Position numbers and translations under genes: made by a program
Source: Pelargonium nanum
Taxonomy: Eukaryota > Streptophyta > Magnoliopsida > Geraniales > Geraniaceae
Direction: 5' to 3'
Assembly (NCBI GenBank): GCA_036897485.1
Contig: JAYMTF010000273.1
Location: 1-41,526, forward strand
Length of the DNA stretch: 41,526 nucleotides
The notes under the pieces: model-generated
Told to the model about the DNA's origin: nothing
Seen by the model: the letters and a program-made list of their open reading frames with translations, nothing else
The model's database searches: none
Shown here: piece after piece, positions 24,289 to 32,094 of the stretch
Numbering within the stretch: the first letter of the stretch is position 1
How the letters are laid out: each line of letters opens with the position of its first letter

Positions 24289-24358
24289 CTTTGATGGAGT
24301 CTTCTACATCAAAACCATTATTCTGGAGTTTGGACAAGAACGCTTGGTTATAATCCAT
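24289..24358 (-). CDS. Candidate coding exon of unknown product
   Basis: On the minus strand an ATG opens MDYNQAFLSKLQNNGF and continues for 23 codons to a consensus donor (AAAG|GTATG), with balanced, helix-like amino-acid use. T-rich intron-like sequence follows. It lies 517 bases beyond the NFS1 stop on the same strand. I do not recognise the peptide. The best continuation I could find (acceptor near 23538) gives only a few codons before a stop, so the gene, if real, is incomplete in my reading. It could also be a decayed gene fragment. Confidence 0.25.
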
Positions 24359-24874
24359 TAAACACTAATAACTTGGTGATGCTAAAGTGGTGACAAATGG
24401 AACCTACATAGTTCCTCCCTGGCATCTAATCTAACCAAGATTAGGTTAGCAATTTATTTCAGCTTACTGATTTCAATCCAACACACAACATTCAGTTCAT
24501 TACTGAATAGCTTGATGATTGATAAGTGAAGATTACAGTAAACCATTCAGACACAACCCTTTCAACATGTCAATATACTAAAAGAGAAATAGTTTTCTTA
24601 TGCAAATCCAATAAACAGAAAAGAATATTCCTATTGTCAAAGACCATAATCATATCCAAACAATGAAGATACTTTCTACCCGCAAATACTTTCGTAGATG
24701 ATTATGGTAGGCACGCACAAGTAAATAAGAAGTAAAAACATGGATATAACCTCATGGCAACTCCATATCACGGAGTACATTTCAAATAGATTTTGATACC
24801 TTACAGGCCTATAATGCCACGCCAAGAAGTTCAAATATTCGTTGAAGCATTGTCGCCAAAATCCAATAGAAAGA
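24359..24874 (-). other. NFS1 3' UTR and short spacer
   Basis: AT-rich sequence directly downstream of the NFS1 stop. A possible splice donor (AAG|GTATC on the minus strand) lies near 24804, so the 3' UTR may be spliced; this is uncertain. Confidence 0.5.
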
Positions 24875-26233
24875 CTAGTGCTGCGACCATTGTATACTCT
24901 TAAGGTCAATCCCCTGCTGGGCCAATTCATACAGGGGGCTCATTTCCCTCAACTTTTTCACTTGTTTTACAGTTAACTCAACAGCCCTATCAATCTCATC
25001 CTCCGTAGTAAACCTCCCAATACCAAACCTAATCGAAGTGTGTGCCATATCTTCCTCCACACCCAAAGCCCTTAACACATAAGACGGCTCCAAACTCGCA
25101 CTGGTACAAGCACTCCCACTCGAAACAGCCACCTCCTTTAACCCCATCAACAAGCTCTCGCCTTCAACATAAGCAAACGACAAATTCAAATTCCCAGCAT
25201 ACCGCCTCTCAGTGCTCCCATTCACCACCACGCCATCAAGCTCCTTCCGAATTCCATCAAGCATACGTTGCTGCAATGCCGTAATTCGCTTCTCATCATA
25301 CTCCATCTCCTTCATGGCAAGCTCACAAGCCGCCCCCATCCCTACAACGAGAGGAGTCGGGACAGTCCCGCTCCGAATTCCCCTCTCCTGCCCGCCTCCA
25401 TTCATCTGAGGCTCAACCCTAATCCTAGGTCTCCTCCTCATATACAAAGCTCCAACACCTTTTGGTCCATAAATCTTGTGCCCACTCAATGACATCAAGC
25501 TCACATTCCACTTGGCCACATCAATTGGAATCTTCCCCACAGCCTGAGCAGCATCAGTGTGGAACGGAACATTGAATTCTTTGCAAATTTGCCCTATTTC
25601 CTCCATTGGCTGTATCACCCCAATCTCGTTATTCACCGCCATGACCGAAACGAGCCCCGTGTCGGGGCGAATCGAAGACCGGAGCTTCTCGAGGTCGATG
25701 ATCCCATCGGAACCCACCGGAAGGTAGGTGATTTCAAAGCCCTCCTGCTGGAGATGGCGGCAGGAGTCGAGGACGCACTTATGCTCGGTCTGGGTGGTGA
25801 TGACGTGGCGCTTCTTCTCCTTGTAGAAGTGCATCACGCCCTTGACGGAGATGTTGTTGGACTCGGTGGCGCCGGAGGTGAACACAATCTCCTTCGGCGA
25901 GGCTCCGATGATGGCCGCGACCTGAGCGCGCGCGGCCTCGACGGCCTGGTCCGATTCCCAGCCGTAAAGGTGGGTCCGGGAGTGGGGGTTTCCGTACCGG
26001 GTGACGTAGAACGGCATCATCGCGTCCAAAACCCTAGGGTCCACCGGCGAGGTGGCTTGAACATCAAGGTACAGTGGTCTTCCGGAGATCTTCACGCCTT
26101 TCATGGCGATTCCATCGGCTTCCTCGTAAGGCTCCGCCGCCGCCGGAGCGGCGGAGAAGGGGCGGAAGCGGAGAGCGGCGGTGGAACTAGCTAGGGTTTT
26201 GCGGATAGTGGAAGCGAAAACCTTCGAGGCCAT
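24875..26233 (-). CDS. NFS1: Mitochondrial cysteine desulfurase NFS1
   Basis: PLP enzyme that turns cysteine into alanine and hands sulfur to the ISCU scaffold for Fe-S cluster assembly in the mitochondrial matrix, working with ISD11 and frataxin (family knowledge). One uninterrupted frame gives 452 residues; AtNFS1 has 453. The frame stays open 52 codons further up, but I chose the start at 26233 because MASKV matches the family and has a GCC..ATGG context. The N-terminal 35 or so residues form an Arg/Ala/Ser-rich targeting peptide. Landmarks in order: [25 protein letters not shown] (catalytic His), HTDAAQ (PLP-binding Asp), [10 protein letters not shown] (Schiff-base Lys), [12 protein letters not shown], and [14 protein letters not shown] (catalytic Cys on its mobile loop). 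All key residues are present. The C-terminal end KSIQWSQH is typical of the eukaryotic enzyme. Confidence 0.97.
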   Translation of the reverse strand: MASKVFASTIRKTLASSTAALRFRPFSAAPAAAEPYEEADGIAMKGVKISGRPLYLDVQATSPVDPRVLDAMMPFYVTRYGNPHSRTHLYGWESDQAVEAARAQVAAIIGASPKEIVFTSGATESNNISVKGVMHFYKEKKRHVITTQTEHKCVLDSCRHLQQEGFEITYLPVGSDGIIDLEKLRSSIRPDTGLVSVMAVNNEIGVIQPMEEIGQICKEFNVPFHTDAAQAVGKIPIDVAKWNVSLMSLSGHKIYGPKGVGALYMRRRPRIRVEPQMNGGGQERGIRSGTVPTPLVVGMGAACELAMKEMEYDEKRITALQQRMLDGIRKELDGVVVNGSTERRYAGNLNLSFAYVEGESLLMGLKEVAVSSGSACTSASLEPSYVLRALGVEEDMAHTSIRFGIGRFTTEDEIDRAVELTVKQVKKLREMSPLYELAQQGIDLKSIQWSQH

Positions 26234-26379
26234 GGTTGATTTTAGGGTTTTGTGTCGAAGTCTCGTTGTTCTCGTGAAGCTGAGCAGTGAAGATGGTGAA
26301 TTGGGCAATGTTAAAGTCACCGCGACCTTGATTCTTTTACTGAAAGAGACTGTCACAAACGAAGACGTGGGAATATAGA

Positions 26380-26600
26380 GACGAGACACGTGGCGATCTC
26401 AGAGCCGTTGGAGGAACTGACAACAGAAATAAGAGACCAGTAAAAACGGCACCGTTTTGAAATTGACTACCAATGGATTTAATTATTTTACTAATCATAA
26501 GTTCATAACGAGCTCTCTAATCTCGAAGCTAAGTTATAAATGCGAGATCAGTAATACGGCACCGTTTGGGGTTAATCAGCCTTCGTTGACAAGACTTTTC
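26380..26600. promoter_or_regulatory. Short divergent promoter region between NFS1 and the acidic membrane-protein gene
   Basis: NFS1 (-) and the gene at 28095 (+) run apart from this stretch. It holds AAAACGG-CA-CCGTTTT at 26443-26458, a perfect palindrome around two bases. A second copy of its core, ACGGCACCGT, is at 26556-26565. A TATAAAT sequence at 26535-26541 (+) sits about 20 bases before the second palindrome and would start the plus-strand leader near 26570. No factor is assigned. Confidence 0.55.
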
Positions 26601-27392
26601 GCTCGCTCATCACTCTCTGTTCCTTTCAGAATTAGAAGTTGCTAATAATTTATTACAAGATCTGTGGCGTAGCAGAGGTTCAGATCCAATCTGAGCAAAA
26701 AGCCAATGAAGAAGAAGAGACATTGATTCGAAAAAACACGCGCCGACACTAGCACGAAGAAGCTAGCGAAGAAAGGAGAGAAATTGATAGACTCACGCAT
26801 TTGCTTGCGTTTTTTTTTTCACTTTGTTCGTTCTGTAATTTGTGTATATTTTTTTGCTGAGGAGCTCAATTTTCTTTTCTGGGTAAGTTTCTTTGTCCTC
26901 AATTAGTGATGGGTTTGGTGTTTTTTTGCATCTATGTGGAATTTTCGGATCTGGGTCGGTTTGTGATTATGCTCGAATTTTGCTCTGCTTCTGCATTTCG
27001 TTTTTGCTTGATTTGTTCATTTGGGTAATTTGTGAGGTTTTTGCTGGTGTCGGTGCTGTTGTTGTTTGAATTTATTGGTGGTTAGAGATCACGTATTGCT
27101 TGTCTGGTTTGTCTTTTACCGAAATGGGAGGCATTTATTATTTGTTAGTTTGGTGATTGGTGAATATGCTAAAAATGATCTCTTTTTTTAATGATTCCTC
27201 TGCTTTAATCTGGTTGGTGCAGTGTCGTTTACATTCTAGTTTCTTTTACAATACATCTTCTTACAATGTGTATTGATCTGAATTTGTGGTTTCTTGTGGG
27301 AGTTGTGGAAATTTTAGTTTGTGTAGTTCTCAGTCCAAATCATGTTTTTGGGTGATGCAATTGTTGTTCAATCTTGAGTGTTTGTTTGCAGT

Positions 27393-27942
27393 TGTGTTCT
27401 TATATAACTACTTTTGGTTCTGAGAATCTGTGTTTTTTGGTTTTGGCATTCTCTTGTTGGAGCCTAGTGTGTTGCTATTTTCACCTTCGGTTCGCAATCC
27501 TTGGTTGTGGAGGTTCTTTGTTGATATTCATGTGGTGCAGTAGATAAGTTTGTGGTGGGTGCAATTCTTTTTCAGTTTTGGCGTTTGTTGGTTGTCTGTG
27601 TTCACTTGTTACTTTGCTCGACCTTACTAAGGTTGCGCTTAGATTAAAAAAATTAGAATGGTTAGTCAAGAATGAGAATTCTCATCACAATCATTTTCAT
27701 GACTATATAGTCTTCATGGAAGCATGAAGAATGAGAATCTCATTCTTTATTCTCATTCCTTAAAAGCAATTCTAATCTTAACACTACCTTAGTGTGTAAG
27801 CACCTGTGTTCTTACCCAACTACTTTTGGTTCTGGAATTTGTTTCTCGGTTTTGGCATTCTCTTGTTAGAGCTTAGATACTTGTTGTTTTTCACGAGGAG
27901 GTACGGTTCATGTGGTAGATTCGATAAATTTTAGTGAGTGCA
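27393..27942 (+). repeat. Direct duplication inside the leader intron
   Basis: 27393-27563 and 27805-27942 align in the same orientation. Shared phrases include TGTGTTCTTA, AACTACTTTTGGTTCTG, GGTTTTGGCATTCTCTTGTT, TTCATGTGGT and AGTGCA/GGGTGCA. The copies are separated by about 240 bases containing the MITE. Confidence 0.8.
27626..27793. mobile_element. MITE of about 168 bp with long terminal inverted repeats
   Basis: The left end ACTAAGGTTGCGCTTAGATT and right end (reverse complement ACTAAGGTAGTGTTAAGATT) match over about 45 bases, continuing through TTAGAAT and AATGAGAAT. The interior is AT-rich, has several GAATGAGAAT/ATTCTCATTC words, and has no coding capacity. The terminal repeat may start a few bases in, with TA or a slightly longer target duplication; the superfamily is left open. 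Confidence 0.8.
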
Positions 27943-28094
27943 TAGGAGAATTTGATTGTCTTGTAATTTTCATGTTTCTCAAAACCTTTCCACTGTTAGA
28001 TCTGCTGGTGAATTTTTCTGTGTTTAAGCTCAGATCGATGTGTTTCTGTGCAGTTTTACTGAGACCATCCAAGTGGAACTGAAGAAAGCTCACC

Positions 28095-30215
28095 ATGTTC
28101 AAGCTGTCACCTCGTAGGAACCATAGATCCCATGGGTTAAAGGTAAAGCATGTTCTACAAATTGGCCTTTTACTTGGTGTTTCCATCTGGCTGCTGTACC
28201 AAGTTAGGCACTCTCATAATGCCGATTTGGATGAAACTGCAAAAGCTATAAAGGAAACTATAAAGTTTGGGAGGAAGGACCTCCAGCCTCATGTGGTTGA
28301 CACCACCGTCAAAGATGTGAGGCCCAAGGAGGAGGAGGTGGATAGAAACAAGATTGGAGATCCGATCAAGCCTGAAGGAAATGAAAATGTGGAAAGAGGG
28401 GTTTGGAATGATATGATGCACGAACATGATAACGATAAAGTAGTAGACGAAACAGATCATAGGGGCAGTTCCTTATTTGGAGAGCAACAAAGGGAGGATT
28501 CGGGTGAAGAAAGAGAGGGCGAAGAGGGAAAAGAGACTGAAGAGAGCAAAGAAAACGAAAGTGAAGAGAAGGAGAATGAGAGCGAAGACAAGGAGGGTGA
28601 AGAGAGTAAAGAGCATGAAAGTGTAGAGACTGAGAATGAAGAACACAAAGAAATGGAAAGCGAAGAAAAGGCGAATGATGATACGCAGGAGAACAGCGGT
28701 GAAGTGAAGGAAAATGCGGAAGAGGACGAAGAAAAAGAAAGTAAGGAGGAGGGGGACGAGAGCAGTGAGACGGAGCACGAAGATAAAGGAGCAGAAGAGA
28801 ATGAAGGTAATAAGACTGAGGAACTCAGTTCAGTGAACGGTCAATTAAATGATGGAATTGATGCACACGATGAGGCTGCAAGAGAAGAGCATTACAAGGG
28901 GGATGATGCTTCTAGCGCAGTAGTCCATGAATCTCAAAACGCAACCATTGCAAACGAGCAAAGTGGGCAGGAAAATTCCGATGTGGAGGGAGGCGACGCA
29001 AATGTAATTGAATTAAACGACCGTCAAGAGGAGACGATCCGAAATATGAGGGAAACTTATAATGTGAATGTGGCTGAGAGCAAAACAAACGACACTATTT
29101 TGATGGATAGTTATGGAGGTGAAAGAAACGACTCTACAGATGAAATGAACCATGAAGAAAGTGTTGATGAGAACAATGTGGAAGAATCGGATATTTCCCA
29201 TCCTTTTTCCACAATCACTAAAGATATAAACGAGCTGCAGCCTTTGTCAAACAACTCGTCTCCACAGAATGTATCGGATACAGAGTCTGATTCAACTCAA
29301 AATTGGAACGAAACAGGAAACAGTGAAGATGACTCTACCTCAAAAGAAGCTCTACTAGAGCAAACTGACGAATCCGGCTCATTAAGCAATGGTCAGCTAT
29401 TAGATTCAAGTGAAAATGGAGATTCCAACGATTCGTCGGGTAATTCTGGAGCTGTTGTGCTGGAAGGACAGACTGTCAACTCCAATTCATCTGCAGGAAC
29501 AGAGAACGAGTCAACGAAGGATCAATATGATAATGTTGATCAGAATGAAGAAGGAAAGAGTGATTCGAGACTTGAGGGTTCAAAGGGCACTGTCCTATCA
29601 TCAAAAGCCGATGAAAATTCAGGTGCTGGACAAACGGAGATAATTGATCCTTCATTTTCCCAAGAGAAAGACGAATCCTCCAATGAAACCGCCAGCAATG
29701 ATGCTGAGAAGCACGAACATTACGACTCTTCAGTTTCTGACGAGAAAGATGAATCCTCCGATGAAAAGGAACAAGTTGATTCATCGGTTTCAGAAGATAA
29801 AAATGAATACTCCTATGGAAACACAACTGCTGATGCTCGGCAAATGGAACAAGTTGATTCATCAATTTCAGAAGAGAAAAATGAATATTCCTATGGGAAC
29901 ACAACTGCAGATGCTCGGCAAATGGAACAGGTTGATTCAACAGTTTCTCAAGAGAAAGACGAGTCATCCAGTGAAAACACCGGAGTTGATCCCAAAGGGA
30001 ACGAGAATGGGAATGAGGGTTCTGATGAGAGCGAGTTACATTCCCAAGAAGACACCGATGAATCATCAAACACGGACAGCGACACAAGTGCAGGTCAGAA
30101 CGAGCAAGATGATCCTTCAATCTCGCAAGAAGAGAAAGAGATTCGGACAGATTTGGAAACATTGCCAGTGTCATTAAGTGAAGGGAACAACAGAGAAGAA
30201 TCAGCTGCTGAGTGA
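28095..30215 (+). CDS. Single-pass membrane protein with long acidic Glu/Ser/Asn-rich tail (At4g37820/At2g22795-like)
   Basis: Single coding exon, 706 residues, after a 5' leader intron. The first 15 residues are basic (MFKLSPRRNHRSHGLK), followed by one hydrophobic segment at about residues 18-36 (VLQIGLLLGVSIWLLYQV). This suggests a type II signal anchor with the tail in the secretory lumen or outside (inference). The remaining 660 or so residues are low-complexity: Glu/Lys blocks at about 130-245 with repeating E-S-E-E-K-E-N words, then Ser/Asn/Asp/Glu-rich sequence with many N-x-S/T sequons. A 26-residue unit is repeated in tandem at 569-620. I recall plant proteins with the same N-terminus and acidic tail (Arabidopsis At4g37820 and At2g22795), whose function is unknown. 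Its position between EPFL2/NFS1 and COX6a fits At4g37820. Product name is descriptive only. Confidence 0.9.
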   Translation: MFKLSPRRNHRSHGLKVKHVLQIGLLLGVSIWLLYQVRHSHNADLDETAKAIKETIKFGRKDLQPHVVDTTVKDVRPKEEEVDRNKIGDPIKPEGNENVERGVWNDMMHEHDNDKVVDETDHRGSSLFGEQQREDSGEEREGEEGKETEESKENESEEKENESEDKEGEESKEHESVETENEEHKEMESEEKANDDTQENSGEVKENAEEDEEKESKEEGDESSETEHEDKGAEENEGNKTEELSSVNGQLNDGIDAHDEAAREEHYKGDDASSAVVHESQNATIANEQSGQENSDVEGGDANVIELNDRQEETIRNMRETYNVNVAESKTNDTILMDSYGGERNDSTDEMNHEESVDENNVEESDISHPFSTITKDINELQPLSNNSSPQNVSDTESDSTQNWNETGNSEDDSTSKEALLEQTDESGSLSNGQLLDSSENGDSNDSSGNSGAVVLEGQTVNSNSSAGTENESTKDQYDNVDQNEEGKSDSRLEGSKGTVLSSKADENSGAGQTEIIDPSFSQEKDESSNETASNDAEKHEHYDSSVSDEKDESSDEKEQVDSSVSEDKNEYSYGNTTADARQMEQVDSSISEEKNEYSYGNTTADARQMEQVDSTVSQEKDESSSENTGVDPKGNENGNEGSDESELHSQEDTDESSNTDSDTSAGQNEQDDPSISQEEKEIRTDLETLPVSLSEGNNREESAAE
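29799..29954 (+). repeat. Two 78-bp in-frame tandem units
   Basis: Units 29799-29876 and 29877-29954 both encode KNEYSYGNTTADARQMEQVD plus six more residues, with only a few base differences. Looser copies of EKDESS/QVDSSVS lie on either side, so this is the youngest part of a longer repeat tract. Confidence 0.9.
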
Positions 30216-30717
30216 CATTTCTGATCAGGTGGTTGTGGCAATCCAAGGATATGATTGGTTCAAAGTTTCTGTTCTTTTCTATGTTTAATTTTATGAGATG
30301 ATCAGTACTATAGTTTTCAAGAAATTGTTCTTGTACTCTATTGCCACAAACAGATTGAGATGTTTTGAAACCCAGAAGCTAAACATATTATTACAATTCA
30401 TTTTAGAATCCAACAACTCTTGCCGTAGATTAGCATGTGCAAGATGATCAACCGCGCAAAGCCCTACCTGAGGAGGACCCAATTTTATAGTACATGCATC
30501 TTATTTTAAATTTTATATTTGATTGTGAATTTTGGGAGTCATTTCTGAAAATTAAAGAAACCGAGAAAATAGAATAATCGAAAATAAAGTAAGTGAACGA
30601 AAACATGGTCGTGAGTCGCAAAACGGAGTCCATGAGAACATACATCGATTCTACTAAGTAATTATTGGTTTGTTTATTGATTTAGTTGAGGTAAATACAT
30701 CAAAAAATTATAATTAG
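30216..30717. other. Convergent 3' spacer
   Basis: It holds the 3' UTR of the 28095 gene and that of the defensin-like gene on the other strand. Nothing else was recognised. Confidence 0.6.
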
Positions 30718-31155
30718 TTAAATACACTCATAGTAGCAAGCGCACTTGTAGCCTCCATGACCATTTGATTCGCAAGATGCGCGTCCACTTGGATGTTTCT
30801 TCCAACAACTTGTGCGGCAGCTGAATAATTGACAATGGTTTGGATCGATAATCTCTACACACGTTCTTGCGTGAACCATTTCCATAGCTGCAAAAAATTC
30901 AAATGTTGAGTTTCATAGGTAACATTTTATGTTATGTTAAAAGAAAAATATTTTTTTAATATTAAATAAACAAACCTGAGAAGACAAGAACCAGAAAGAT
31001 GAAGGCACAAGAAACCTTAGCCATGTTTTGAGTTGTCAAGAATTGATAGAAATACTATTTTGGATTAGTGTGTGGAACTATGGATGAATGAAGCACGAGA
31101 CAGAAGATATTTATATGTTGAAGTGATCAACAAAACTGTTGTGATAATTATTAAT
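30664..31155 (-). repeat. Left arm of a gene-sized inverted duplication
   Basis: Reverse complement of this stretch aligns with 35310-35816: promoter, both exons, intron edges and about 55 bases of 3' flank. Similarity fades beyond these limits. Confidence 0.88.
30718..31024 (-). CDS. Defensin-like (DEFL) cysteine-rich secreted peptide, copy A
   Basis: Two exons on the minus strand, 30976-31024 and 30718-30887, with GT/AG borders, encode 72 residues. The intron falls at the end of the signal peptide, as in plant defensin genes. The signal segment is MAKVSCAFIFLVLVFS. The mature part has eight cysteines spaced C-x8-C-x4-C-x3-C-x10-C-x9-C-x-C-x3-C, including C-RTS-C and C-A-C, which fits the cysteine-stabilised alpha-beta fold. 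Members act in antifungal defence or as reproductive and symbiotic signals; which applies here is unknown. A TATA box (ATATAAATAT, minus strand) is at 31107-31116, about 85 bases before the start. Copy B lies 4.4 kb away in inverted orientation. Too short and split to appear as one long ORF. Confidence 0.87.
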
Positions 31156-32094
31156 GCTAATATAACCTGATAATAAATTAAAAATGAAGTTACAAGTTTA
31201 ATTGAAATTCAGTGTAAATAAATTCTATTTGAGTTCAATCACAGTCAGCTTCAAATACAAAATTTATATAGAAAAAAATATTATGATTTCTAATACTCTA
31301 GTTAAATTTAATTGGATTAAGTGTTTTACAATTGGTTGAATTGAATGGATCGGAGTGTTTCACATGAATATTTGAGGTCGCCAGTGAGTTTTCATAATCA
31401 CATTGTATTGGTCTCTTGGCTAACATTCTCGGAAAACATATTGTATATTCGATTGGCTTCCTGACATATGGCACAACCCTAATATTTGGACTCTCCGGAT
31501 CCTCTGCCTTTTGAGAAGAACCGGCAGGTCATAAAACTTTTCACAAAAGTTATTATTGTAAACGATGTTAATTCTTCTGTTTGTTTTAGCTCTCGTTTTT
31601 CACTTAATTGAGAGGTAGAGGTTCATGCCAAACTTTCCTTCATGCAAGGAATTATTCAAACAATATTAGTACTTTTCTTTTCTTTTGGATTCAGAATGAG
31701 TCAAACCAATAAGATAATGACATCACATTAAATATGAAAGAATCCAATTTTAACAGCACATAAACAAGCCAAAAGTCAATACATTAGACTCCAAATTTTG
31801 TAACCTGACCCTTGCCAACAAAATAAAAGTAAGCCCTATAGCAAAACATAAATTTTCAGAAACACAAGTAAAGCCTTTACCATCAACCCTTCTGTCTTCT
31901 ACTTCAAAGTTGAAACATGCAAAACCAATAAAAATCAACGCAGATAAATCAAAATCCGGGTTTTATTTTAGCTTCACATAGCTTATTACATCCGAAACAA
32001 ACATCAAGAACTAAAGCTTGCAATAGGTGAGTTTTAAAATCAACATTGAGAGCACAGAATTCATCATAAAATTTCCTTGAAAAGGGGAGCCATT
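31156..32094. other. Spacer between DEFL copy A and COX6a
   Basis: AT-rich; the right end is probably COX6a 3' UTR. No gene seen. Confidence 0.55.

Larger units (their letters stand above)
26883..28053 (+). other. Intron in the 5' leader of the 28095 gene
   Basis: The donor TGG|GTAAGT at 26882/26883 and acceptor TTTCTGTGCAG|T at 28053/28054 are both near-consensus. The stretch is strongly T-rich on the plus strand, as plant introns are. A long leader intron close to the promoter often raises expression in plants (inference). The spliced leader would be about 26570-26882 plus 28054-28094. Confidence 0.75.

Noticed and set aside
25559-26194. 211-codon frame opposite NFS1
   Set aside because: Shadow of the NFS1 coding strand, with no domain. 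The NFS1 frame is certain.
26234-26389. 52-codon N-terminal extension of NFS1
   Set aside because: Family members start at MASKV, and the extension adds no expected domain; treated as leader.
29476-30246. 256-codon frame opposite the acidic protein gene, and the 177-codon frame at 29644-30177
   Set aside because: Both arise from the low-complexity Glu/Ser-rich coding repeats read in other frames.
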